Source: CAWEWH01 sp963812775
GTDB lineage: Bacteria > Pseudomonadota > Alphaproteobacteria > Rhizobiales > Beijerinckiaceae
NCBI GenBank assembly: GCA_963812775.1
Contig: CAWEWH010000008.1
Location: 124,001 to 188,000, forward strand
Length of the DNA: 64,000 nt
Reading direction: 5' to 3'
The translations under genes were made by a program, and so were the position numbers. This document shows positions 1-8,635 of the stretch, piece by piece. The notes below the pieces were generated by a model. It ran no database searches, was not told the origin of the DNA, and saw only the letters and a list, made by a program, of their open reading frames with translations. Each line of letters opens with the position of its first letter. The stretch's first letter is position 1.

Positions 1-117
1 CCACCGGGCCACGTTATAAAAAGGCCGTTTCGAAGCAGTTAATGGGACCTGCCGCAACAGTGTATGGTGACTTTTGCGTATTGATCGGTCCGCCGCTACG
101 GCACCCTGAGGCCGTTG

Positions 118-280
118 CAAGTGTGACAGTTCCGCGATTCGCCTGTCGTTGAGGCGGCATTGGATCAAGTTTCGCACCGTGAGCGACACTGTAAAAGGCT
201 TGATTCTCGTGTGCTTTTTGAATTTGAAGCTCGCCGGACGCCAATCGATGGCTTGGCGGACCTCAGATTCAGCCCGCTAG
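118..280 (+). repeat. Composite two-hairpin repeat, copy 1 (degenerate)
   Basis: First of three copies of a ~165-bp element (others at 56725-56891 and, inverted, 62287-62454). It has two imperfect hairpin modules joined by a linker. Here module 1 runs from AGTGTGACAG to GCGACACT, the linker is AAAAGGCTTGATTCTCGTG, and module 2 starts with GAATTTGAAGCTCGC and ends at AGCCCGCTAG. Base pairing inside both modules is decayed relative to the other copies, but the linker and outer arms are clear. It fills most of the sequence upstream of the MaoC-like gene. The bases before 118 show nothing I can identify. Confidence 0.75.
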
Positions 281-330
281 CCCCGGCAAATCGGTCATAA
301 GGGCGGGGTCCACCGGAGCAGAACCGCGAC

Positions 331-762
331 ATGTTGCGCACCTATGCCTTCGAAGATCTCAGCATCGGCATGCGCGAGACCCTGATGCGGACGGTGATGG
401 AAAGCGACGTAACCAGCTTCGCCAGCGTCACCGGCGACAACAACCCGATCCACCTCGACGAGCGCTATGCCGCCGGCACCCGCTTTGGCCAGCGCATCGC
501 CCACGGCATGTTCACGGCCGGCCTGATTTCGGCGGTGATCGGCACAAAATTGCCGGGCCCGGGGGCCGTCTACCTGTCGCAGACCTTGCAATTCCTGGCC
601 CCGGTGCGCATCGGCGACGTGGTGACGGCTTCGGCCGAGATCGTCGAGCTCGTGGCGGAGAAGCGCCGCGCGCGGCTGTTCTGCGACTGCGTCATGGACG
701 GCAAGCCGGTGCTCGAAGGGGAGGCCTGGGTGATGGTGCCCGGCCGCAAGTCGCGCGCTTGA
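331..762 (+). CDS. MaoC-like hot-dog-fold dehydratase / (R)-specific enoyl-CoA hydratase
   Basis: A 143-residue single-domain protein spanning a hot-dog fold. The hydratase signature GDNNPIHLDERYA holds the catalytic pair Asp36 and His41, in the D-x(4)-H spacing of R-specific enoyl-CoA hydratases (PhaJ type). FGQRIAHGMFTAGLISAVIG follows and fits the family's substrate-tunnel region. By family knowledge it would hydrate trans-2-enoyl-CoA to (R)-3-hydroxyacyl-CoA, feeding polyhydroxyalkanoate or fatty-acid metabolism in the cytoplasm. The start is ATG after CGGAGCAGAACCGCGAC, with only a weak GGAG. It lies 59 bases upstream of ribF on the same strand. The exact acyl chain specificity cannot be read from the sequence. 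Confidence 0.88.
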   Translation: MLRTYAFEDLSIGMRETLMRTVMESDVTSFASVTGDNNPIHLDERYAAGTRFGQRIAHGMFTAGLISAVIGTKLPGPGAVYLSQTLQFLAPVRIGDVVTASAEIVELVAEKRRARLFCDCVMDGKPVLEGEAWVMVPGRKSRA

Positions 763-821
763 CCCGGTCATGGCTTGTTGTCAGTTACCGCCCGGCCGCG
801 TCGCGGCTCATCCAGCCTTGA

Positions 822-1850
822 ATGACTAGCAGCGAGATGGCCGAGCCCAGCAGCGAGATGGCCGAGCCCTTGGAAAAACGTCACGGTGGCGACCGCTTCT
901 TGGTCGCGCGCCTCGACGCCCCCTTGCCCGTCGGGCTCGAGCGGCCGGTCATCGCCATCGGCAATTTCGACGGGCTGCACAGCGGTCATCGCGCCGTCAT
1001 CACGGCCGCCCAGACGCTTGCCGCAAACCTCGGCCGGCCGGCGGCCGTGCTCACCTTCGAGCCGCATCCGCGCACCTTCTTCCGCCCCGCCGAACCTGTC
1101 TTCCGCCTGACGCCGCAGCCCGTGCAGGCGACCATCCTGGCGCGCTGGAATCTCGACGGCATGATCGTCGGCACCTTCGACGCGGCGATGGCCGGCACCA
1201 CGGCTGAGGCCTTCATCGAAGGTCTGCTTGTGGCGCGGCTCGGCATCGCCGGAATAGCGATCGGCCACGACTTCCATTTCGGCAAAGCCCGCGGCGGCTC
1301 GCCGGCGCTGCTGTCGGAGCGCGGCCGCGGCCTTGGCTTCCCGGTCGTCGTGGTGAGCCCGGTGACCGATCACGCCACGCCCGTCTCGTCGAGCCGCGTG
1401 CGCGCCGCGCTGGAGGCAGGCGAGGTGGCCCATGCCAACGAGCTGCTTGGTTATCGCTGGTTCGTGCAGGGCCGCGTGCACCACGGCGCCAAGCGCGGGC
1501 GCGCGCTCGGCTTTCCCACCGCCAATGTGCGGCTCCCCGACGATTGCCGCCTGCGGCACGGCATCTATGCGGTGCGCATCGCCGTCGGCGACGCCGTTCA
1601 TGATGGCGTGGCGAGCTTCGGCCGGCGCCCCACCTTCGACAACGGCGCGCCGCTGCTCGAAGTCTTCATTTTCCACTTCGATGCCGACATCTACGACCGG
1701 GACGTGGCGGTGGAGTTCTGCGGCTTCGTCAGGGGCGAGGAGCGGTTTGATTCGGCCGACGCGCTCATCGCACGGATGCACCGCGACAGCGCCGAGGCGC
1801 GCCGGCTGCTTGCTGCGCTGCCGGCCGCGCCGCCCTCGCTGATCGGCTAG
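822..1850 (+). CDS. ribF: Bifunctional riboflavin kinase / FAD synthetase
   Basis: A 342-residue two-domain enzyme making FMN and then FAD from riboflavin. The N-terminal FAD synthetase (nucleotidyltransferase) domain carries IGNFDGLHSGHR at residues 46-57. The C-terminal riboflavin kinase domain carries GRALGFPTANVRLPD near 227-240 and PLLEVFIFHFDADIYD near 277-292. Length fits the family. The start is uncertain: a 21-base tandem duplication encodes SSEMAEP twice, giving in-frame ATGs at 822, 837 and 858, none with a strong ribosome-binding site. The conserved domain begins only near residue 26. It lies between the MaoC-like gene and a chemoreceptor, with ileS-lspA further downstream. Confidence 0.95.
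   Translation: MTSSEMAEPSSEMAEPLEKRHGGDRFLVARLDAPLPVGLERPVIAIGNFDGLHSGHRAVITAAQTLAANLGRPAAVLTFEPHPRTFFRPAEPVFRLTPQPVQATILARWNLDGMIVGTFDAAMAGTTAEAFIEGLLVARLGIAGIAIGHDFHFGKARGGSPALLSERGRGLGFPVVVVSPVTDHATPVSSSRVRAALEAGEVAHANELLGYRWFVQGRVHHGAKRGRALGFPTANVRLPDDCRLRHGIYAVRIAVGDAVHDGVASFGRRPTFDNGAPLLEVFIFHFDADIYDRDVAVEFCGFVRGEERFDSADALIARMHRDSAEARRLLAALPAAPPSLIG
828..869 (+). repeat. 21-bp perfect tandem duplication in the ribF N-terminus
   Basis: Two adjacent identical 21-base units (828-848 and 849-869) encode the heptapeptide SSEMAEP twice. The reading frame is kept. They lie upstream of the conserved FAD synthetase domain and multiply the possible start codons of ribF. Confidence 0.95.
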
Positions 1851-2008
1851 AGCGCGCGCCACCCGCAAGGGTAAACCGGCGTTAGCAAATGGCTGCCCTG
1901 TCGAGGCAGTTGCGGCGATGGGCGCCGGGTTCCTTAACCCCGAATTAGCACGCCCACGCCAATATGCTGAAAATTTGATTGAGCAATGGGCGCGTATCGC
2001 GATCACGG

Positions 2009-3983
2009 ATGACAATTCGGGGAAAGCTGGCCCTCCTGGCCGTCTTGCTGTTCACCGCTGGAACGCTGCTGGCGGCGGCGCTTGGCCTATGGGCCATGCG
2101 CAAGGCGACGAATGAAGGGAATCGCGCCCGCATCGACGGACAGGCGGCACAGCTCGCCGAAGACCTCAAGGTCATGACCCAGCGCATGGCCAAGAACCTC
2201 GCGATCGTCGAACGCCAAGTCACGGTCGGAACGTTCTTCGGCGGCGACCAGCTACAGCGCACCATCCTGGCGCTCGACATGCTGGCCCATCTCAAACGTG
2301 TCGACGGCGCCGTCAGCACATTGTCGTTCACCAACGAGAGGGGAGTTGTCGTGGCCCGCGGCCATGATCCCGGCCGGCTCGGCGACGATCTCGGCGACGA
2401 GGTCCTGAGCGAGGCCCTCAGCAAGGTCAACACGGTCACCGCGCTCCGCTTCGGGACCCGTTCGGGTAAGCTCTTGTTCCTGGCCGCCATGCCGATGCGC
2501 GATCAGGACAAGACGGTCGGCGCGGTTCTCGTTGGGGCGGAACTGAGCGAGGCCCTGCTCAGGGGCATCAAGGAGCGCACGCATCTCGATCTCGCCTTCA
2601 TCGTCAAGGGCGAGGTGGTGCATTCCACCCTGCCGGACGCCATGGCGCCGCTCATCAAGTCGGCGATGCCGGCGCGGATCCCGGGCGAGCCCGAGCGGCT
2701 CGCCGACGACGTAGATCACCCGCTCAAGCCTCTGACGTTCGACGGCAAGGCCTACCTGACACGCTACATCGCCGTGAAGCCTGGCGATGCCGGCTCGGCG
2801 GTGATCATCGGCCTCTTCCTCGACCGGGCCGACACGATAACCGCCGAGGGCGCCTTCTTCGACTTCATTGTCCTCGGGCTCATCTTCATCGCCCTGGTCA
2901 TGGTGCCATCCATCGTGCTCGTCACCGGCCGCGCGGTGAAGCCGCTGCAGCGCCTCGAAGCGTCCATCCAAGGCATGGCCGACGGCGTGCTGCACACGCC
3001 GATCGATTTCGGCAGGCGCAGCGACGAGATCGGCCGCATCGTCACCGCGCTCGAAAGCATGCGCCAGTCGCTGGCCCGCGGCAAGGACAACGAGCGCGAG
3101 GCGCAGGTGGCGCGCGAAACCTCCAACCGCGAGCGCAAGGCGCTGGTGACACGCATCTCGAGCGAGCTCGACAAGACCGTCTCCTCGACCCTCGGCGAGA
3201 TCACCGGCGCCATCTCGACGGTGCGCTCCAGCGCCGAGCTGATGCGCGGCGCCGCCGACACCGCGACAAGCCAGGTCGGGGCGGCGCAGCAGGCGTCCGA
3301 ATCGGCGGCCCGCAACATCGAGGCGGTCGGGGCGGCGGCCGAGGAGCTGTCGCAGGCCATCACCGCCATCGACCAGCAGGTCACGCATGGCCTCACCGTC
3401 ACCGGCAACGCCGTGCGCAAGGTCGGCGAGACGCGCGTCCTCGTCGGCGCGCTCGAATTCCTCGGGCGCCAAGATCGGCGAGGTGGTGACGCTGATCTCG
3501 GCCATCGCGGCGCAGACCAATCTGCTTGCGCTCAACGCCACCATCGAGGCGGCGCGCGCCGGCGAGGCGGGCCGCGGCTTTGCGGTCGTGGCCTCGGAGG
3601 TCAAGAGCCTTGCCTCCCAGACGGCTCGCGCCACCGGCGAGATCTCCACCCAGATCGCCGCCATGCAGGACGCCAACGGCAAGGCCGTCAAAGCCATCGC
3701 CGACATCGGCGAGACGGTCGCGGCCATCGAGACGATGGCCAGCGGCATCGCCGCCTCGATCGGTCAGCAGACCGCCGCCACCGCCGAGATGGCGCAGGCC
3801 GTCACCTCCGCCGTGTCGTATTCGGCGGCGTCGCGCGACGCCATCAAGGTGCTGGGCGAGACGGCCGAGCGGACGGCCGCGGGCACCGCCACCGTGGTGA
3901 GCGAGGCGGACGGACTCTACAATCGGGCGCGCGACTTGGAGCAGAGCGCCAAGCGCTATGTCGGCGATCTCAGCGCCGCCTGA
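2009..3983 (+). CDS. Methyl-accepting chemotaxis protein, frameshifted
   Basis: Transmembrane chemoreceptor read in two frames. The first frame gives an N-terminal membrane segment (KLALLAVLLFTAGTLLAAAL), a periplasmic Cache-like sensor of about 240 residues, a second membrane segment (IVLGLIFIALVMVPSIVLV) and a HAMP domain. The second frame gives the signalling tip IAAQTNLLALNATIEAARAG and the rest of the methyl-accepting domain, ending VGDLSAA. One extra base near 3455 causes the break: removing it restores VGALNSSGAKIGEVV, which aligns residue for residue with the family, and makes the length divisible by three (657 aa). The start is ATG 2009; TTG 1979 is also in frame. Ligand unknown. Probably intact in vivo, but not proven. 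Confidence 0.85.
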
Positions 3984-4183
3984 CCGGCTTTATTCGCCGT
4001 CGCCCCTTTGCTATAACGGCTCACCATGGCCCAGACACGCGCGCGCCCGTCGATAGGACGAATTAAAGGCCCGGCCTCCGCTTGAGCGGCGGCCGGGAGC
4101 CTTGCCTTGCGGCAACTTGAGTCCCTCACGGCGTTTACTTGATCGTCCGGCCGTTCCATGTCACGGCCTGACCTTTGAACATG

Positions 4184-4231
4184 GCGCAGGATCTTGTCCG
4201 AAAACCGCTCACGCTTTTCGGGATCATGCGC
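4184..4231. repeat. 46-bp palindromic intergenic repeat (S family), copy 1
   Basis: Imperfect palindrome with outer arms related to GCGCATGATC/GATCATGCGC and inner arms CCGAAAA/TTTTCGG. Six more copies occur at 12807-12909 (two), 35298-35397 (two) and 35665-35771 (two). This copy lies directly upstream of ileS and artificially extends that reading frame at its N-terminus. The rest of the 3984-4246 gap shows nothing else clear. Confidence 0.85.
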
Positions 4232-4246
4232 TGGACGGGCCCATTC

Positions 4247-7231
4247 ATGACCGATCTCTCCACTCCGGCGGCGAAAGCACGCGACTATTCGCAGACGCTG
4301 TTCCTGCCCGCCACCGATTTCCCGATGAAGGCCAGCCTGCCGCAGCGCGAGCCCGAATTGCTCAAGCGTTGGCAGGATCTCGGCCTCTACGGCCGCTTGC
4401 GCCAGGCCGCCAAGGGCAAGCCGCGCTTCATCCTCCACGACGGCCCGCCCTACGCCAACGGCAACCTCCATCTCGGCACGGCGCTCAACAAGATCCTGAA
4501 GGACATCGTCGTGCGCTCGCAGCAGATGCTCGGCCACGACGCCAATTACGTGCCGGGCTGGGACTGCCACGGCCTGCCTATCGAATGGAAGATCGAGGAG
4601 GAATATCGCGCCAAGGGCCGCGACAAGGACGCGGTGCCGATCATCGAGTTCCGCCGCGAATGCCGCGCCTTCGCCGATCACTGGATCGGCGTGCAGCGCG
4701 AGGAGTTCCGCCGCCTCGGCGTCGAAGGCGATTGGGCGCATCCCTACACCACCATGGCGTTCGCGGCGGAGGCGCAGATCGTCCGCGAACTGATGAAGTT
4801 CGCCATGACCGACCAGCTCTATCGCGGCTCCAAGCCTGTCATGTGGTCGGTGGTCGAGCGCACCGCCCTTGCCGAGGCTGAGGTCGAATACAAGGAGCGC
4901 GTCTCGCCCACCGTGTTCGTCAAGTTCCCGATCGCCGGCGGTCGCGAGCCTTCGCTGCAGGGGGCGGCGGTGGTCATCTGGACGACGACGCCGTGGACCA
5001 TTCCGGCCAACCGCGCCATCGTTTATTCCAACGACCTCCCCTACGGACTCTACGAGGTCACGGCCGCGCCCGCCGACAACTGGGCCAAGGCGGGCGACCG
5101 CTATGTCTTGTGCGACAAGCTTGCCGAGGGCGTCTTCAAGGCCGCGCGAGTCGAGACGTTCAAGCGGCTCGGCGACGTGCCCCCCGGGACCCTTGCCGGC
5201 GTCATGGCGCGCCATCCCCTGGCCGGCAAGGGCTACGACTTTTCGGTGCCGCTCATCGCCGCCGATTACGTGACCGACGACGCCGGCACCGGTTTCGTGC
5301 ACACCGCGCCCGGCCACGGCGCCGACGACTACACGACCTTCATCAAGCATCGCGAGACCTTCACGCTGGCCGGCCCGCCGGACGTGCCGCACACCGTCGG
5401 GCCCGACGGCGCCTATTACAGCGATGTGCCGCTCTTCGCCGGCGCCCGCGTCATCGACGACGAGGGCAAGGACGGCGACGCCAACGAAAAGGTCATCGCA
5501 GCACTCGCGGCTGCCGGCATGCTCGTGTCCCGCGGCAGGCTGCGCCACGACTATCCGCATTCGTGGCGCTCCAAGGCGCCGGTGATCTTTCGCAACACGC
5601 CGCAATGGTTCATCGCCATGGACAAGGACATCAGGTCCATGTCGGGCGGCGTCAAGCAAGGCGACACGCTGCGCCATCGCGCGCTCACCGCCATCGCCGA
5701 GACGACATGGGTGCCCGGCAGCGGCGAGAACCGCATGCGCGGCATGATCGAGAACCGCCCGGACTGGGTGGTGTCGCGCCAGCGCGCCTGGGGCGTGCCG
5801 ATCGCCGTCTTCGTCGACAAGAAGACCGGCGAGGTGCTCAAGGACGACAAGGTCAATCAACGCATCGCCGAGGCGTTCGAGCGCGAGGGCGCCGACGCCT
5901 GGTTCGCCGATATCGATGGCGCGCGCTTCCTGAAGCCTGAGTATGCGCCGGCCGACTTCGAGAAGGTCGACGACATCCTCGACGTGTGGTTCGACTCGGG
6001 TTCCACGCACGCCTTCACCCTCGAGGTGCGCGACGATCTCAAGGTCAAGCGGCGGCCGCGCGGCGGGCCGCTCACGTCCAGGAAGGCGACGGACCACGTC
6101 ATGTATCTTGAGGGCTCCGACCAGCACCGCGGCTGGTTCCAGTCGTCGCTGCTCGAAAGCTGCGGCACGCGCGGCCACGCGCCCTTCGACATCGTGCTGA
6201 CGCACGGCTTCATCCTCGACGAGAAGGGCGTCGACAAGATGTCCAAGTCGAAGGGCAACGTCATCTCGCCGCAGGAGGTGGCCTCCAAGCAAGGCGCAGA
6301 CATCCTGCGGCTCTGGGTCGGCGCTTCCGACTTCTCGGACGACATCCGCTTCGGCCCTGAAGTGCTCAAGACCTTTGCCGACACCTATCGCAAGCTGCGC
6401 AACACGCTGCGCTGGCTGCTTGGCTCGCTGCATCATTTCGACGGCCACGACCAGGTCCTGGCCGAGAAGATGCCGGAGCTGGAGCGCCTGATGTTGCACC
6501 GCCTCGCCGTGCTCGACGGGCAGGTGCGCGAAGCCTATGCGGCCTTCGACTACAAGCGCGTCGTCGCCTTGCTGACGGCCTTCATGACCGGCGAGCTCTC
6601 CGCCTTCTATGTCGACGTGCGCAAGGACGCGCTCTACTGCGATCCGTGGTCGAGCGTGAAGCGGCGCAGCGCGCTCACCGTCATCGACCAGACCTTCCGC
6701 TGCCTTGTTCCGTGGCTCGCGCCCATCCTCGCCTTCACGGCCGAGGAGGCGTGGCTCGCGCGCTTCCCCTCGCCGCATGGCTCCGTGCATGTCGAGGAGT
6801 TTCCTACCGTGCCGGCAACCTGGCGGGACGACAAGCTTGCCGACAAGTGGGCGCTGATCCGCAGGGTGCGCCGTGCGGTCACCGGCGCGCTCGAGATCGA
6901 GCGGGCGCAGAAGCGCATCGGCTCGAGCCTCGAGGCGGCACCCATCGTCTATCTCGACGATGCCGCACTCGTCGCGGCCCTGAAGGGCATCGACTTCGCC
7001 GAGGTGTGCATCACGTCGGGCATGACGATCGAGAGCGGGCCGGGGCCCGCCACCGCGTTCCGGCTCGAGGACGTGAAGGGCGTTGCCGTGGTGCCGGCGC
7101 TCGCCGAGGGCCGCAAATGCGCCCGCTCGTGGAAAATCTCGCCCGACGTTGGCAAGGACGCGGAGTATCCGGATCTGACGCCGCGCGACGCCGACGCGAT
7201 GCGCGAATGGCGCGCCCGCACCGCCTCATGA
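4247..7231 (+). CDS. ileS: Isoleucyl-tRNA synthetase
   Basis: Class I aminoacyl-tRNA synthetase of 994 residues charging tRNA-Ile. The HIGH-type motif is HLGT at residues 75-78 within GPPYANGNLHLGTALNK. KMSKS is at about 664-668, and the editing domain holds WTTTPWTIPANRA and GTGFVHTAPGHGADDY. The start was set at ATG 4247 (MTDLSTPAAK), because the open frame upstream to 4175 is translated palindromic repeat. The C-terminus keeps KCARSW but lacks the other cysteines of the zinc finger found in long bacterial IleRS, and the protein ends about 35 residues later. The stop overlaps the lspA start (ATGA). Confidence 0.97.
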   Translation: MTDLSTPAAKARDYSQTLFLPATDFPMKASLPQREPELLKRWQDLGLYGRLRQAAKGKPRFILHDGPPYANGNLHLGTALNKILKDIVVRSQQMLGHDANYVPGWDCHGLPIEWKIEEEYRAKGRDKDAVPIIEFRRECRAFADHWIGVQREEFRRLGVEGDWAHPYTTMAFAAEAQIVRELMKFAMTDQLYRGSKPVMWSVVERTALAEAEVEYKERVSPTVFVKFPIAGGREPSLQGAAVVIWTTTPWTIPANRAIVYSNDLPYGLYEVTAAPADNWAKAGDRYVLCDKLAEGVFKAARVETFKRLGDVPPGTLAGVMARHPLAGKGYDFSVPLIAADYVTDDAGTGFVHTAPGHGADDYTTFIKHRETFTLAGPPDVPHTVGPDGAYYSDVPLFAGARVIDDEGKDGDANEKVIAALAAAGMLVSRGRLRHDYPHSWRSKAPVIFRNTPQWFIAMDKDIRSMSGGVKQGDTLRHRALTAIAETTWVPGSGENRMRGMIENRPDWVVSRQRAWGVPIAVFVDKKTGEVLKDDKVNQRIAEAFEREGADAWFADIDGARFLKPEYAPADFEKVDDILDVWFDSGSTHAFTLEVRDDLKVKRRPRGGPLTSRKATDHVMYLEGSDQHRGWFQSSLLESCGTRGHAPFDIVLTHGFILDEKGVDKMSKSKGNVISPQEVASKQGADILRLWVGASDFSDDIRFGPEVLKTFADTYRKLRNTLRWLLGSLHHFDGHDQVLAEKMPELERLMLHRLAVLDGQVREAYAAFDYKRVVALLTAFMTGELSAFYVDVRKDALYCDPWSSVKRRSALTVIDQTFRCLVPWLAPILAFTAEEAWLARFPSPHGSVHVEEFPTVPATWRDDKLADKWALIRRVRRAVTGALEIERAQKRIGSSLEAAPIVYLDDAALVAALKGIDFAEVCITSGMTIESGPGPATAFRLEDVKGVAVVPALAEGRKCARSWKISPDVGKDAEYPDLTPRDADAMREWRARTAS

Positions 7232-7734
7232 CGATGCCGGCGCATCGGCTTGGCGCGCTGATGCTGGCGATGACGCTGGCGCTCGATCAGGCGAGCAAGC
7301 TGTGGCTCATGCTGGTCGTTGACATTGCCGCCGTGCAGCCGATCCGGCTCGCGCCGTTCCTGGAGATCATCGTCGTCTGGAACCGCGGCATTTCCTATGG
7401 CCTCTTCCAGCAGGAGAGCCAATTGGGGCGCTGGTTGCTGATCGTCGGCTCGGCGGTGGCTGCGGTCGCGCTCTCGATCTGGATGGCGCGGACGCGACGG
7501 CGGCTGCTCGCGGTGTCGCTGGGCCTCATCGCCGGCGGGGCGATCGGCAATGCCATCGACCGCATCGTCTGGGGGGCGGTGTTCGACTTCGTGCATTTCC
7601 ACGTCGGCAGCTTCAGCTGGTATGTCTTCAATGTGGCCGACACGGCCATCGTTGCCGGAGTTGTCGGTCTTCTGTATGACTCGCTTGTCGGCGAGCGGGG
7701 CGGACGGACGATGGCCGACCGCCAGAAGCTGTAA
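7228..7734 (+). CDS. lspA: Lipoprotein signal peptidase (signal peptidase II)
   Basis: A 168-residue inner-membrane aspartyl protease that removes signal peptides from diacylglyceryl-modified prolipoproteins. Four hydrophobic segments are visible. The two catalytic aspartates are in GNAIDRI (Asp111) and FNVADTAI (Asp138), and the N-terminal family motif is LDQASKLW. ATG overlaps the ileS stop by four bases (ATGA), so the two genes are probably translationally coupled, the usual arrangement for ileS-lspA. The C-terminal tail GERGGRTMADRQKL is polar and cytoplasmic. Confidence 0.96.
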   Translation: MTMPAHRLGALMLAMTLALDQASKLWLMLVVDIAAVQPIRLAPFLEIIVVWNRGISYGLFQQESQLGRWLLIVGSAVAAVALSIWMARTRRRLLAVSLGLIAGGAIGNAIDRIVWGAVFDFVHFHVGSFSWYVFNVADTAIVAGVVGLLYDSLVGERGGRTMADRQKL

Positions 7735-7848
7735 GGGCGGGCGCGAGCGCCTGAATCGCCTCATATTCGCCGCAACGACAGGCTCTTAGACCAAAGCGGC
7801 CGCTCTACGCGGCCAAGTCTCTGCGCTGCCATGGCATGGGGTTGATCG

Positions 7849-8535
7849 ATGAATCGTCGCGCGAACCGGCATTTCCTGGCACTGACTGGCTTGGTGACGG
7901 CCTTCTCGACCGTTTCCGGCCTGGCCGTCGCCCAGGACGAGTCCTTCGCCCGCAAGGCCCTGAGCACCATCGGCATCATTGCACCCGAGCAGGCGCCGAT
8001 CGACTACAAGGAGCGGGCCCCCCTCGTCGTGCCGCCGAAATTCGCCCTGCCGCCGCCCCAGGAGCGTTTGGCCGGCCGCGGTGGCGCCTGGCCCACCGAC
8101 CCCAACCTGCGGCCGGAGACCCCTGAGCAGATCGCCGAGGAGAAGGCGGAGATCGAAGCGCGGGGGGCGGGCGAGGACGGCACCCATGTCCCGACGGTCA
8201 GTCGGCGCAAACGCGGCGGTGCCGCCAGTCCGAACTCGGGCCTTGCTGGTATTGTGAGCGAAGCCAGCGCCGGCATGTCCAGAAAGGACAGCGGGCGGCG
8301 GCGCGTGACCGGCGACGGCCTCGATGGAACGCACATTTCGGCCGACCAGGAAATCGACCCGGACAAGGACAAGCCCAAGCTCGCCACCGGGCCGGAACCG
8401 GAGCGCCGCGGGCTGACAGAGCCGCCGAGGGGCTATCGAGAACCTCCCAAGGTCAACGGCGTCGTGGTCGAGGCCAAACCGGAGGCCAAAAACCCGTTCT
8501 GGGACCCGCTCGGGTTGTTCGCGAAGAAAAATTAG
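7849..8535 (+). CDS. Secreted protein of unknown function, weakly DUF3035/BamF-like
   Basis: A 228-residue protein with a probable Sec signal peptide (hydrophobic LALTGLVTAFSTVSGLAVA, likely cleavage after AVA or AQA). The mature part is polar and low in complexity, rich in Pro, Glu and Arg. ERAPLVVPPKFALPPPQE resembles the RAPLVVPPDF-type core of DUF3035 (BamF) outer-membrane assembly lipoproteins, but there is no lipobox cysteine, so this is a weak inference. It ends KNPFWDPLGLFAKKN. It lies between lspA and the M16 peptidase pair, so an envelope role is plausible. A GGGG stretch precedes ATG 7849. Confidence 0.6.
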   Translation: MNRRANRHFLALTGLVTAFSTVSGLAVAQDESFARKALSTIGIIAPEQAPIDYKERAPLVVPPKFALPPPQERLAGRGGAWPTDPNLRPETPEQIAEEKAEIEARGAGEDGTHVPTVSRRKRGGAASPNSGLAGIVSEASAGMSRKDSGRRRVTGDGLDGTHISADQEIDPDKDKPKLATGPEPERRGLTEPPRGYREPPKVNGVVVEAKPEAKNPFWDPLGLFAKKN

Positions 8536-8635
8536 CCCCGGCTCTTGCCCGGCAAGGGTCTCTCGTCCCATCTTGGCGTCTACCCGCTGCGGAGTGCCGC
8601 GCGGCTTTGATTCCTATAAACCCGAGACGCCCGAC

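Noticed and set aside
14..244. A 76-codon minus-strand ORF at the left edge
   Set aside because: It runs through the composite two-hairpin repeat and has no family features.
768..2015. A 415-codon minus-strand open frame opposite ribF
   Set aside because: Antisense artefact of codon bias; ribF has all its motifs on the plus strand.
2252..3748. A 498-codon minus-strand open frame over the first chemoreceptor
   Set aside because: Translation is low-complexity and without family features; the chemoreceptor domains are clear on the plus strand even across the frameshift.
3956..6790. A 944-codon open frame on the minus strand opposite ileS
   Set aside because: It is a shadow of the high-GC ileS gene. 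Its translation is rich in Arg, His and Asp, has no domain pattern, and ileS is complete on the other strand.
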